Positions 57,901-64,000 of a stretch of DNA of 64,000 nt are shown here, in pieces. The stretch comes from Arcuatula senhousia. Its lineage: Eukaryota; Mollusca; Bivalvia; Mytilida; Mytilidae. How positions within the stretch are numbered: the first letter of the stretch is position 1; each line of letters opens with the position of its first letter. The position numbers and the translations under genes are program-made. The DNA is taken from positions 64,232,867 to 64,296,866 of the forward strand of contig OZ020303.1 of assembly GCA_963971305.1 (NCBI GenBank), in the 5' to 3' direction. The notes beneath the pieces are model-generated. The model searched no databases and was not told the DNA's origin. It saw only the letters and a program-made list of their open reading frames with translations.

Positions 57901-58045
57901 AACAGTAATGTTACGCTGGATAGCTCCAACATTCGAGATGAAGATGTTATAAAAGCAATACGACTTCAGAGAAAACTAAGCAGTGGAGAGACCAAATCTA
58001 AATCCAAAAGTCAGCCCATGTCCAGAAAGCTTATTGAACCTAATG
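33868..58045 (+). CDS. Unrecognised disordered nuclear-type protein, 10 exons, 3' end open
   Basis: Joined exons: 33868-33966, 34224-34352, 35402-35545, 38394-38579, 38899-39538, 40025-40595, 41208-41281, 42075-42479, 52117-52876, 57906-58045. Phases fit at all nine junctions, giving at least 1049 residues, and a GTAAGTG donor after 58045 implies more exons beyond. I recognise no family. Visible features: two Cys pairs (CSNCGG at about 158, CCGRCECR at about 200), a 24-25-residue tandem repeat at about 240-310, acidic Ser/Glu-rich segments, a very basic NLS-like patch RWKRRKRKNKGKRNRGRKRQ at about 630-650, and Ser/Lys-rich C-terminal parts. No membrane segment or enzyme signature. Introns hold LINE, BEL/Pao, Crypton and other repeats. 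Confidence 0.75.
34224..34352 (+). CDS. Unknown plus-strand gene, exon 2
   Basis: 43 codons, LGGLAAANKLKGRYSASHIQ and onward, phase 0-0. Acceptor TGTTTAAG, donor GTAAGGT. Confidence 0.7.
34713..35385 (-). mobile_element. 5'-truncated LINE, C-terminal domain and 3' tail
   Basis: A 142-codon open frame (35375-34947) contains RISAHDLQIERKRYDK and CxxC...H...C spacing (CLNC, EIHFLVEC), typical of the zinc-binding segment at the C-terminus of many non-LTR retrotransposon reverse transcriptases. About 230 bp of 3' UTR follow and end in a TTCTTA microsatellite tail near 34717-34740. It lies in intron 2 of the plus-strand gene, in antisense. Confidence 0.75.
35402..35545 (+). CDS. Unknown plus-strand gene, exon 3
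   Basis: 48 codons, including STTQYYQHLQIENQEEQDTE, phase 0-0. The acceptor AATTTTAG lies only about 16-20 bp after the 5' edge of a LINE fragment. Donor GTAGGTT. Confidence 0.7.
35610..36100 (+). repeat. Diverged dispersed repeat
   Basis: TATGACCTTGACCCCATTTCA and CAGGCATCTGA blocks recur within it and again at 36820-37040, on the far side of copy C. The element at 36101-36812 has therefore interrupted this older repeat. Confidence 0.5.
36101..36812 (+). mobile_element. Tandem-core repeat, family 1-like ends, copy C
   Basis: Starts AACAAGAGGCTAACAGGAGT and ends AGCTCACATGGCCTTTGGCA then AGGTGAGCTAATA. The core has four GGGGTCATCTGACAAC blocks at about 36167, 36302, 36458 and 36619. A GACGGACGACGACGG minisatellite precedes the end. 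Its core resembles family 2 while its ends resemble family 1, so it is chimeric. Confidence 0.65.
37240..37865 (+). repeat. Dispersed repeat R1, long copy
   Basis: The first half matches 12190-12420 and the second half (from 37565) matches 3655-3990, so both are parts of one longer family. It ends GTGTCGCGTACACTTATTCC. Lies in intron 3 of the plus-strand gene. Confidence 0.6.
38394..38579 (+). CDS. Unknown plus-strand gene, exon 4
   Basis: 62 codons, phase 0-0: a Ser run, SECSNCGGRF, then a Pro-rich PPPSPTPGAPG stretch. Donor GAG|GTTGGT is weak, as in the AT-hook gene's exon 11. Confidence 0.75.
38899..39538 (+). CDS. Unknown plus-strand gene, exon 5 (tandem repeat)
   Basis: 640 bp, phase 0 to 1. 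CCGRCECR near the start, then about three copies of a 24-25-residue unit of form FDMESxTTxDExHxLPRxLS. Donor CAG|GTATTG. Confidence 0.8.
40025..40595 (+). CDS. Unknown plus-strand gene, exon 6 (acidic)
   Basis: 571 bp, phase 1 to 2. Charged, Glu/Ser/Asn-rich, with a KEEMKKEKEETSEQ run. Acceptor AATTTCAG; the donor AA|GTACGT is chosen because it fits the next exon's phase. Confidence 0.75.
41208..41281 (+). CDS. Unknown plus-strand gene, exon 7
   Basis: 74 bp, phase 2 to 1, encoding DMLRDILLECTQELQELTHS, a likely amphipathic helix. Acceptor GTTAACAG, donor GTTTGTC. Confidence 0.6.
41495..41610 (+). repeat. R1 tail fragment
   Basis: AAGGCTGCTGGCTGTTTTCC to GTGTCGCGTACACTTATTCC, matching the end of R1 at 3870-3960. 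Intron 7 of the plus-strand gene. Confidence 0.6.
41660..41905 (+). repeat. Dispersed repeat R2, copy 2
   Basis: Near-identical to 12795-13035, from GGCAACGCGACGGGTGTGCT to TGGTACCTCTGCTTC. Confidence 0.65.
42075..42479 (+). CDS. Unknown plus-strand gene, exon 8 (basic patch)
   Basis: 405 bp, phase 1 to 1. NGFYYKPNTDKRYNRW runs into a dense Lys/Arg patch (NLS-like), then an acidic Glu/Asp block and a short predicted coil (LTQNERLQLLLKNKQ). Acceptor AATAACAG is used; a CACAG 5 bases later would hit a stop. Confidence 0.7.
42714..44200 (-). mobile_element. Tandem-core repeat, family 1, copy D
   Basis: In minus orientation it starts at 44200 with AACAAGAGGCTCCCAGGAGC and ends near 42714 with the terminal hairpin (arms AGCTCACATGACCC / GGGTCAGGTGAGCT). 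GTGATCAGCA anchors lie at 43052, 43552 and 44052, giving a 500-bp period. A long GACGGACGACGG minisatellite occupies about 42765-42830. It is the best complete single copy in the window. Confidence 0.78.
44301..44548 (-). repeat. BEL/Pao 3' LTR
   Basis: Contains TATATAAAAGG near its outer third and several TGACGT-like motifs. Matches 50095-50342 along its length. Confidence 0.85.
44705..50068 (-). CDS. BEL/Pao gag-pol polyprotein, 1787 residues
   Basis: Uninterrupted frame starting MDATRMKSTRGANRAAV. Order: coiled N-terminus; Gag-like DUF1759 region around 165-330 (LPKLSLPNFSGD); zinc knuckles around 390-450 (CIFC, CFNC, CRKC); retroviral-type aspartic protease near 503 with DEGAQRSF in place of the usual DSG/DTG; reverse transcriptase with IRIVYDCS near 770 and LYVDNVLTS near 918 (YVDN rather than YVDD); RNase H-type segment near 1086 (HVFMDSSQQAYGA); integrase zinc finger (HKRQAH ... 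CIPC, about 1390-1430); integrase core with TGVDF, ISDNAKT and APWYGGWWERL; C-terminal DUF5641-like region around 1700. This order is that of Pao/BEL elements. It encodes replication by reverse transcription and integration. Confidence 0.9.
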   Translation of the reverse strand: MDATRMKSTRGANRAAVTRYFKKLEDLNNQPEFDIELAGPIIEAIEKKQSVIQKLDGEIIDNAADEDINTEMTDADEYDLDLVINLRRYKKMIQNSKDASQNRTANNTNANQHIRTQDSHQENTHEQQSSSYVEPMQNHVDTHDSRQVPSDFDRSYSHTGSSSTQNHRLPKLSLPNFSGDVLQWQYFWDNFETTVHNNNTLTAVQKFSYLQSLLQAEAMNVINGLTLSNDNYNKAIDLLTRRYGQKHKVVNAYMKALLELPAPFNTLESLRNFLDTTESYIRGLESLGQPQEMYGSMLIPIILGKLPVDVKRSITKENKSDDWTLDKLRTALQQEISIEEAINDDSCTRDQAKPTASFHAGISKRNRNNNANHRRNNNEHNGNGKKTSCIFCKENHSPTECKKVVDNKERWDIVKKKNACFNCLGNHRSSDCQSKHRCRKCKNKHHTSLCNDSTNQPVQETTRESETSVFCTSAIQQNSTVFLKTAVAPVWFKTQSDDANILFDEGAQRSFITQDLADKIGAKHEGKETLNIAAFGASETSVRHVHYTTVYLEGNSGEKIPLSVVIVPTIAAPIQDNRHLITQKMSYLKGLKLAHPLSEHENFEISLLIGADHYWDIVKDKVIRGNGPTAVDSRIGYLLSGSLNTGKRQGSSHMMHILANHVEENHDIERFWKLESLGIQNDEKLSTEKQTIKEYASKSITYEDGKYVANLPWIEDSAELPTNENITRKRTEKVIERLSREPKLMKIYGDIINDQERRGFIERVRETETEEAKRIHYIPHHPVSKDSTTTPIRIVYDCSCKENASSPSLNDCLHSYPPISNDITEILTRFRTQKYAVTTDIEKAFLQVGIHKSDRDVTRFYWLSDPTDANSPWLTYRFKSVLFGATCSPFILNATLIKHFSDNPSETATRLEQDLYVDNVLTSFRDENELTKFYSDARCLLQKGGFNLRSWNSNSEKLRHLASNDSVLDSDKNIKILGMKWNVQGDELLFPKLDIDTNMKQATKREILRQSAKIFDPLGILSPVTVRAKTLMQSLWKRNLGWDEILPEDVMEKWTNLAMDLTEATHISIPRLFNDGVSQGDALSLHVFMDSSQQAYGACVYLANGTNSQLVMAKNRVAPIKSITLPRLELMGALVGAKLAKHVSVILGVSNLTFWCDSQIVLSWLNSSKVLKPFIARRVTEIRELVGTTTWRYCPTDQNPADLLTRGISASKLKTSTLWFNGPEWILHEKDWPTWDRNSVLVATISDDTQDEDTPTENVKSNLEVVMNLERTNSYQKTLRIMGYVLRFIDNCKSEKANRSTGILSVSEIQNASLTLIRNVQQIVFKREYLNIMSNDANRLPIVRQLRLFVDEKGLLRSGGRIDNAAVSETVKYPYLLPTKHSLTRLIIMDSHKRQAHAGLNGTITHVQQTFWIHKIRQQVKNVLRSCIPCRKILSRPYNAPDPPPLPKDRLGEDPPFSVTGVDFTGAMYLRNRDKRDTNESKVYLCLFTCASTRAVHIEIVRDLTEHSFILAFRRFISRRSVPHTMISDNAKTYKSASTEITRLSNSEVVHGKLREHGTVWKFIPNRAPWYGGWWERLIGLTKNSLKKTLGRALIDFDTLQTIVTEIECTLNNRPLTYISTDDKDPEPLTPSHLLYGRTLKTLPYPSQEHFDNVTKNLTRSNAVKLTLRQRVLIQHFQTRWKREYVTALREFHRTHGDNRERIRVGDVVQIHEDSSRTLWNVGVVQDLVRGGDGMVRSANVRTKFGVTNRPIVKLYPLEINAATSDDPPALRRSERLKMQKSGNQRL
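50095..50342 (-). repeat. BEL/Pao 5' LTR
   Basis: Same sequence as the 3' LTR. Immediately downstream on the minus strand lies TTGGTACCATATGACCAGG, the position of the primer binding site; I could not assign a tRNA. Confidence 0.85.
50489..51396 (-). mobile_element. Tandem-core repeat, family 4 (168-bp monomers)
   Basis: Read on the minus strand it begins GGCCGGATTTCG at 51396 and has five monomers of exactly 168 bp (GGGCTCCCAT anchors at 50648, 50816, 50984, 51152, 51320). A CCCGCCCGCCGCCCGCCC minisatellite follows. It ends in a hairpin, CCGGATTTTCAC / GTGAAATCCGG, that repeats the 5' motif. Part of the TIR element at 44256-51820. Confidence 0.7.
52117..52876 (+). CDS. Unknown plus-strand gene, exon 9
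   Basis: 760 bp, phase 1 to 2, starting DPCGEIFRFPFLKRMDDSFR. Ser/Lys/Glu-rich. The donor GATAA|GTAAGT is strong; without splicing the frame stops immediately (GAT AAG TAA). Confidence 0.75.
53583..53998 (+). CDS. Crypton gene exon 1
   Basis: Start MSKDYLANMFKELEDTPEYP; acidic and Pro/Ser-rich, then YTQPTQVNVA-type repeats. Donor GG|GTTAGT, phase 2. The open frame continues into the intron but the splice restores homology-like sequence. Confidence 0.72.
53583..56981 (+). CDS. Crypton-type tyrosine recombinase, three exons
   Basis: Joined exons 53583-53998, 54881-55032, 55750-56981: 1800 nt exactly, 599 residues, phases 2 and 1 at the junctions. N-terminal 140 residues are acidic and contain three copies of a QPTQVN-type repeat. 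A basic PPAKRFKFV NLS-like segment precedes the core. The C-terminal domain resembles the DUF3504 / KIAA1958-QRICH1-ZMYM domain known to derive from Crypton transposons. Tyrosine recombinase residues appear intact: Arg338 (SRGLEFH), His467-x-x-Arg470 (AHCLRATA), His493 (MSGHRNEAS) and Tyr502 (SYNR). It may be an active or recently active YR transposase or a captured host gene. AATAAA lies at 57176-57181. Nested in intron 9 of the plus-strand gene, same orientation. Confidence 0.82.
54480..54653. mobile_element. Foldback palindrome P1
   Basis: Nearly perfect palindrome centred at about 54566 (GAAGCGC-GGTA-GCGCTTC) with arms of about 85 bp (TTATTGGTGTGTAAAAGCGT and its inverse). It lies in intron 1 of the Crypton gene. 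Confidence 0.85.
54881..55032 (+). CDS. Crypton gene exon 2
   Basis: 152 bp, phase 2 to 1: PPAKRFKFVEEEDLKNLQEN then TKWGVKLFQ. This is the usual opening of the DUF3504-type core. Acceptor CATGTAG, donor GTGTGTT. Confidence 0.78.
55137..55250 (+). repeat. R1 tail fragment in Crypton intron 2
   Basis: Diverged match to the R1 end (GGTCTTATTGAAGGCTG, TTTTCCATTGTGGATTTT, TATCCACTTCTC). Confidence 0.45.
55262..55440. mobile_element. Foldback palindrome P2 (diverged)
   Basis: Arms GATGTTTCAATGGTGTGTAA and its inverse TTACATGCCAATGAAACATC, with ACATTTTTAATGAAGC / GCTTCATTAAAAATGT nearer the centre. The middle holds a second small palindrome CCTCATTATAATGAGG. Related to P1 and P3. In intron 2 of the Crypton gene. 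Confidence 0.7.
55750..56981 (+). CDS. Crypton gene exon 3 (catalytic)
   Basis: 1232 bp from acceptor TTTTTTCCAG to stop. Starts EWHLETHGYLMSFDEI and holds the whole catalytic domain, followed by a Ser/Thr/Ala-rich tail of about 90 residues. The residues before EWHL in the open frame are intronic. Confidence 0.85.
57176..57181 (+). terminator. Polyadenylation signal of the Crypton gene
   Basis: AATAAA about 195 bases after the stop codon, the first such hexamer downstream on this strand. Confidence 0.5.
57371..57516. mobile_element. Foldback palindrome P3
   Basis: Arms start TGAATGCG and include TTATTGGTGTGTAAAAGCGT and its inverse. The centre is GAAGCGC-TACC-GCGCTTC, the reverse complement of P1's centre. 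It lies about 190 bp after the Crypton polyadenylation signal. Confidence 0.85.
57906..58045 (+). CDS. Unknown plus-strand gene, exon 10
   Basis: 140 bp, phase 2 to 1: NNVTLDSSNIRDEDVIKAIR followed by a Ser/Lys stretch. Acceptor GTTAAACAG, donor GTAAGTG. It follows the Crypton gene, so that gene is nested in intron 9. Confidence 0.65.
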
Positions 58046-58231
58046 GTAAGTGTTGGCTAAGAATGGTAATATGAAGTATTGGCATTTTTTAACCGATTTG
58101 GTGGATGAAATGAAAAATTGTACATGTATTTGGTTCTCTATAACCAACAAAAACCCAATCACATTTACCTCTTAGTCCACATATAAACAGCTTTTATATC
58201 ATTTGAGGCTTTTGTAGAGTGTAAATGCTAA

Positions 58232-60973
58232 AACAAGAGGCTCCCAGGAGCCTGAATCGCTCACCTGACACATGTGCCTGAAGTAAAGGCTATTAGGCAA
58301 AATCTATTTGACATCGAAAGGGTTATAAGTTTAATAAGGGGGTCATCTGACAATATGGTGGATCTAAAGGTGTTGATCACCTTTTTCTCAATTAAATTTC
58401 AAAAATCTGTCACCTTTTTTGAGTTATTAGCAAAAAAATGCAGTTTAACTCAATGTTCTATTTTAGCCACAGCGGTTATGTTTTACAACCAATCAAAAAT
58501 CCCCACATCAGTTCTATACACCTAATGATAATAAACAACAATACCAAGTTTGGTTCCAATTGGACTTTGAGTGTCAGAGGAGTTAACATTTTCAATGTAA
58601 TGAGGAAATGCTTTTTAAAAGCTCAATTTTGACGTTCTAAGGGCAATAACTTCTCAAAGGAAAGGTCCTACAACGTTGACCCTAGTACATATTTTGTAGA
58701 TCTTGATGTGCTTAACAATATGCAATTTAAATTTCTCAAATACCTTGTATAGTTTTCAAGATATTGAGCTAAATAGGTGCAAATTTGCCAAAAATCCACA
58801 ACAAGAGGCTCCCAGGAGCCTGAATCGCTCACCTGACATATGTGCCTAAAGTAAAGGCCATTAGGCAAAATCTATTTGATATTGAAAGGGTTATAAGTTT
58901 AATAAGGGGGCCATCTGACAATGTGGTGGATCTTAAGGTGCTGATCACTTTTATCTCAATTAAAATTCAAAAATCTGTCACCCTTTTTGAGTTATTAGCA
59001 AAAAAATGCAGTTTAACCCAATGTTCTATTTTTAGCCACAGCGGCCATGTTTTACGACCAATCAAAAATTCCCATATCAGTTCTATACACCTAATGCTAA
59101 TAAACAACAATACTAAGTTTGGTTCCAATTTGACTTTAAGTGTCAGAGGAGTTAACATTTTCAATGTAATGAGGAAATGCTTTTTAAAAGCTCAATTTTG
59201 ACGTTCTAAGTGAAAAAACTCCTCAAAGGAAAGGTCCTACAACGTTGACCCTATTACATATTTAGTAGATCTTAAAGTGCTTAACAATATGCAATTTAAA
59301 ATTCTCGAATATCTTGTATAGTTTTCAAGATATAAAGCTGAACAGGTGCAAAATTTGCCAAAAATCCACAAAAAGGGCAATAACTCCTACATGGGTAGTT
59401 GGATTTTCTTCGAAATTTCAGAGCTGGTAGATCTTCAGGTGCTGATCACTTTTGTTTCCAATCAAAATTTTAAAATCTGTCACAGTTTTTGAATTATTTC
59501 CAAAAAACTGCCATTTACCCCTATGTTCTATTTTTAGCCACAACGGCCATGTTTTACGACCAATCAAAAATTCCCATATCAGTTCTATACACCTAATGCT
59601 AATAAACAACTATACCAAGTTTGGTTCCAATTGGACTTGAAGTGTCAGAGGAGTTAACGTTTTCAATGTAATGAGGAAATGCTGTTAAAATGCTCAATTT
59701 TGACGTTCTAAGGGCAATAACTCCTAAAAGGAAAGGTTCTACAACGTTGACCCTATTACATATTTTGTAGATCTTGATGTGCTTAACAATATGCAATTTA
59801 AATTTCTCAAACATCTTGTTTAGTTTTCAAGATATTGAGCTAAACAGGTGCAAAATTTGCCAAAAATCCACAAAAAGGGCAATAACTCCTACATGGGTAG
59901 TTGGATTTTCTTCGAAATTTCAGAGCTGGTAGATCTTCAGGTGCTGATCACTTTTAATCCCAATCAAAATTTTAAAATCTGTCACCGTTTTTGAATTATT
60001 TCCAAAAAACTGCATTTTACCCCTATGTTCTATTTTTAGCCATGGCGGCCATGTTTTACGACGAATCAAAAATCCCCACATCAGTTCTAAGCACCAAATG
60101 CTAATGAACAACCATACCAAGTTTGGTTGCAATTGGACTTATGGTGTCAGAGGAGTTAACGTTTTAAAAAGTTTACGGACGACGGACGCCAAGTGATGAC
60201 AATAGCTCACATGACCCTTCGGGTCAGGTGAGCTAAAAAGGGCAATAACTCCTACATGGGTCGTTGGATTTTCTTCATAATTTCAGAGCTGGTAGATCTT
60301 GAGGCGCTGATCACTTTTGTTCCCAATCAAAATTTTGAAATCAGTCACCGTTTTAGAGTTATTTGCAAAAAACTGCCATTTACCCCTATGTTCTATTTTT
60401 AGCCATATTGGCCATGTTTTACGACCAATCAAAAATCTCCACAACAGTTCTATACACCTAATGCTAATAAACAACTATAACAAGTTTGGTTCTAATTGGA
60501 CTTGAAGTGTCAGAGGAGTTAACGTTTTCAATGTAATGAGGAAATGCTGTTAAAATGCTCAATTTTGACGTTCTAAGGGCAATAACTCCTAAAAGGAAAG
60601 GTTCTACAACGTTGACCCTAGTACATATTTTGTAGATCTTGATGTGCTTAACAACATGCAATTTAAATTTCTCAAATATCTTGTATAGTTTTCAAGATAT
60701 TGAGCTAAACAGGTTCAAAATTTGCAAAAAATCCACAAAAAGGGCAATAACTCCTACATGGGTTGTTGGATTTACTTCAAAATTTCAGGGTAGGTAGATC
60801 TTGAGGTGCTGATCACTTTTACTTTTATGCCAGAATTTTGATATCTGTAGCCGTTTTTGAGTTATTTGCAAAAAAACTGCATTTAACCCCTATGTTCTAT
60901 TTTTAGCCACGGCGGCCATGTTTTTTTTTAAAATCAAAAATCCGAACGATAGTTTTGTAGGCCATACCCTAAA
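58232..60973 (+). mobile_element. Family 1 repeat, copy E, interrupted by copy F
   Basis: Starts AACAAGAGGCTCCCAGGAGC at 58232, is broken at 58800 (AAAAATCCAC) and resumes at about 60232 (AAAAAGGGCAATAAC), exactly continuing the monomer. The right end is truncated near 60973, where inverted sequence begins. Confidence 0.7.
58800..60236 (+). mobile_element. Family 1 repeat, copy F, nested in E
   Basis: Complete: 5' hairpin, three 500-bp monomers (TGCTGATCAC at 58939, 59440, 59942), GACGGACGACGGACG minisatellite and terminal hairpin. Insertion created no more than 2 bp of duplication (A-run ambiguity), as expected of Helitron-like elements. Confidence 0.75.
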
Positions 60974-61534
60974 GTTCTGGCATAGAGTAAAAGTGATCAG
61001 CACCTCAAGATCTACCTACCCTGAAATTTTGAAGAAAATCCAACAACCCATGTAGGAGTTATTGCCCTTTTTGTGGATTTTTTGCAAATTTTGAACCTGT
61101 TTAGCTCAATATCTTGAAAACTATACAAGATATTTGAGAAATTTAAATTGCATATTGTTAAGCGCATCAAGATCTACAAAATTTGTAACAGGGTCAACGC
61201 TGTAGGACCTTTCCTTTGAGGAGTTATTGCCCTTGGAACGTCAACATTGATTATTTTAACTGCATTTCCTTATTTTGAAAATGTTAACTCCTCTGACACT
61301 AAGTCCAAATGGAACCAAGCTTGGTATTATTGTTTATTATTATTAGGTGTATAGAACTGTTGTGGGGATTTTGATTGAGAACAAAAGTGATCAGCACCTT
61401 AAGATCCACCATATTGTCAGATGACCCCCTTATTAATCTTATGGCCCTTTCAACGTTAAATAGATTTTGCCTTATGACCTTTACTTCAGGCACATATGTC
61501 AGGTGAGCGATTCAGGCTCCTGGGAGCCTCTTGT
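60974..61534 (-). mobile_element. Family 1 repeat, copy G, truncated
   Basis: Minus orientation, 5' end (AACAAGAGGCTCCC) at 61534, truncated at 60974 against copy E. Inserted into copy H, whose GAGTTATTAGCA sequence abuts it. Confidence 0.65.
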
Positions 61535-62312
61535 TTGCTAATAACTCTAAAATGGTTACAGATATCAAAATTCTGATGGAGACAAAAGTGATCAGCATCT
61601 CACGATCTACCTGCTTTGAAAACAATTGATGTAGGAGTTATTGCCCTTTTTCTGTTTTTTTTTTCCCAAAACTTTTCACTTGTTTAGCCATATATCTTGA
61701 AAACTATACAAGATATATCAAAAATTTAAATTGCATATGAATAAGCACCTCAAGATCTACACTTCATGTATTTAGGTCAAAGCTGTAGGCCCATTTCTTA
61801 TACGAGTTATTGTCCTTAAAACAACAAAATTTACCATTTTTCATTACTTTTTACCTGAATTTCACTGAAAGATTAACTTGTCTGACACCGTTAGACCAAC
61901 TGGATTTTAACTTGGCACACTTGTTTAATAGCTTATATGCTACATCTCTATTGTTTAGATTTTTGATTCGTCAAAAAAATGGTTGCCATGGCTAAAAATA
62001 GAACATAGGGGAAATTTTATTTTTTTGCTAATACCGTAACTCAAAAATGGTTTGTGCAAAAATCAAAAGTGATCAGCATATTAAGATCTACCTGTCCTTA
62101 AATTTCGGAAAAGATCTGACTGCTGATTTGGGAGTTATTGCCCTTTTTCGTAATTTTTGCCAAATTTTGCACTTATTAAGCCCAATATCTTGAAAACTAA
62201 CCAAGCTATTTCAGAAATTCAAATCGCATATGGTTAAGCATAATAATATCTACAAAATATATGTATCTGTGTAGTTCAGGTGAGCGATTCAGGCTCCTGG
62301 GAGCCTCTTGTT
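61535..62312 (-). mobile_element. Family 1 repeat, copy H, 5' half
   Basis: Minus orientation with its 5' end at 62312. Similar to copy B (shared TGATCAGCATATTAAGATCT region). Its 3' half is missing beyond copy G. Confidence 0.65.
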
Positions 62313-62597
62313 TCTAAATGAAATAATGGGAGACCCCCAAAATCAATCCCATATATCCATATATGGTAAGGCATAGCATTGTCAAATTTCATAGCAATTG
62401 GCCAACTTGAACCAAAGTTATTGTGGGAACAAATAAAATATTTATTTTTTTTTGCCCTTTTTGGGCCCTAATTTCTAAACAAATAAAGGTGGGAATCCCA
62501 AAATCAATCCCATTCATCCTTTTACAGCGTGAAACATATTTGTTAAATTTCACAGCATTTGCTAAACAGAACAAATGTTATTTAGGGAACAAACAAA

Positions 62598-64000
62598 ACA
62601 AAAGGCTCCCAGGAGCCTGAATTGCTTACCTGATCTCTTATGCTAAAGCCTCTTACCTACATGTAGTGGGAAACTTGGTCTACATGTACTTGTTCAGTAA
62701 CATAACAGAAACTAGTTAGGATAGAAAACATTCTTTAGATCAAGAATATAAAGTTACAAAGCTTTCCATTCAGAACAAGAGGCTCCCAGGAGCCTGAATC
62801 GCTCACCTGATCTCTTATAATTACCTAGTGTGCAACATGGTCTACATGTACTTGGTAAGTAACATTTAAGAAACAAGTTGCAATAACACCCTTAAGATCA
62901 AGAATACAAAGTTACAAAGCTTTTCATTTGAAAAACCAAACAAGTTAAAAGAGGAATAATTCTTAAACAGTTGATCTGATAATTTTGACCCTGAATCCAT
63001 TTTTTCCTCTAGCTCTTACGGTTTTTAAGATAAAGTTAAAAAACTGCGAAAATGGTCAATTTTGATGATTAAGGGGAAAAAACTCCAATTAGGAGTAGTC
63101 CCACAGCTTCGACTCAATGGAGAGTTTTGTAGAGCTTTTGAATCTAAAACAGGAGGGTTGCTTCAGATTTTTCTCTATCTCTTATACTTTGTGAGAAACA
63201 ATGGTCTGACCCCCTGTTCAATTTTTAGCAGCGGGGGGGGGGGGTGGGGCATCTTGACCTTGATTGGTTATCGTGCACTTATTTCACAAACTTGGTAGAG
63301 GACATCCTAAAGATCAAGTGTACAAAGTTTGAAAGCAATCCCTTCAGTGGGTTCAGAGAAGAAGATTTTTTTAAATCAGTAAAATTGATGGAAAAAAAAA
63401 CAGTTAAAGGGGAAAAACTCTTAAATTGTTGATCTGACAATTTTGACCTTGAAGTCATTAATGTAGATCTCAATGAGCTTAACACTTTTGCGATGCTAAC
63501 TTTTCCTCTAGCACTAATGGTTTTCAAGATAAAGTCCAAAAACTGTGAAAATGGTCAATTTTCACGATTAAGGGGAAATAACTTCTGTAAGGAGTCATCC
63601 CACAAGTTTGACTTGATGAACAGTTTCCTAAAGCTGTTGATGGCGAAGAAAGAAGGTTGCTTCAGATTTTCTCTATCTCTTATACTTTTTGAGCTATAAG
63701 CTAAAAACTATGGTCTGACCCCCCCCCCCTGTTCTATTTTTAGTAACGGCAGCCATGTTGGTTGGTCTGTGTGCACAAATTTCACAAAAACTTGATAGGT
63801 CCCTGATAGAGGACATCCTAAAGATCAAATGTACAAAGTTTGAAAGGAATCCTTTCAGTGATTTCAGAGAAAATTTTCAAAAATCAGTCAAAATTGATAG
63901 AAAAAACAGTTAAAGGGGGATAGCTCTCAGTGTTCTCCTTTTTTTCAAAAATGTAAGGTGGGTGCATTGAGAAACCCCTCTCCACCAGGTTTTATATTAT
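62598..64000 (+). mobile_element. Family 1-type 5' ends, copies I and J, running off the window
   Basis: Two 5' ends (AAAGGCTCCCAGGAGCCTGA near 62601 and AACAAGAGGCTCCCAGGAGC at 62774) followed by similar sequence (ACATGGTCTACATGTACTTG, AAGATCAAGAATA). J is probably inserted in I. The core (GGGGAAAAACTC, TTTCTCTATCTCTTATACTT) repeats at about 63070 and 63570. A poly-G run lies at 63232-63244. Confidence 0.6.

Noticed and set aside
58274..60661. Many similar frames of 60-120 codons on both strands
   Set aside because: They are the same segments of the 500-bp family-1 monomer repeated. Frames vary between monomers and carry no domain signature, so coding is unlikely.

Overview
This is AT-rich, intron-rich animal DNA. 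Genes have small exons with GT-AG splice sites, and introns and flanks are packed with short dispersed repeats, mostly non-autonomous elements. The repeat families (elements starting GGCTCCCAGGAGCC, tandem cores, GGAC-type minisatellites) and the BEL/Pao and Crypton elements suggest a marine bivalve, most likely a mussel (Mytilus-like). That species call is inference from repeat style, not from a database match. All exon models below were read by eye from splice sites and reading-frame phase.

Region 1 (about 3.0-18.9 kb, minus strand) is one gene of 14 coding exons. It encodes a predicted protein of about 1457 residues carrying roughly 30 AT-hooks (GRP-core minor-groove DNA-binding motifs) separated by acidic, serine-rich linkers. 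Every internal exon is a multiple of three and phase 0-0, including seven mini-exons of 39-66 bp, so exon skipping would change the hook number without breaking the frame. Its introns hold TTAA-flanked and other terminal-inverted-repeat elements.

Region 2 (about 22.9-31.1 kb, minus strand) is the 5' part of a CDK20 (CCRK)-like kinase gene: six exons covering the N-lobe through the APE motif, then cut off by a 100-N assembly gap at 22712-22811. A CpG-rich orphan segment lies on the far side of the gap. Two large tandem-core repeats occupy the kinase introns.

Region 3 (33.9 kb to at least 58.0 kb, plus strand) is an unrecognised gene with ten phase-compatible coding exons (at least 1049 residues, open at the 3' side). 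It is low-complexity and disordered, with a basic nuclear-localisation-like patch. Its introns contain a LINE tail, a tandem-core repeat, a TIR element invaded by an apparently complete BEL/Pao LTR retrotransposon (1787-codon ORF, LTRs that look identical), and a three-exon Crypton-type tyrosine recombinase gene with large foldback palindromes in both introns and downstream.

Region 4 (58.2-64.0 kb) is almost wholly nested and inverted copies of the GGCTCCCAGGAGCC repeat.

The most noteworthy general pattern is that at least four sequence-unrelated repeat families share one architecture: a 5' subterminal motif (often beside a short 5' hairpin), tandem monomers, a GGAC/GAC/GGGC minisatellite, and a 3' terminal hairpin whose arm repeats the 5' motif. 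This resembles the pearl / Helentron-associated (HINE) elements described from bivalves.
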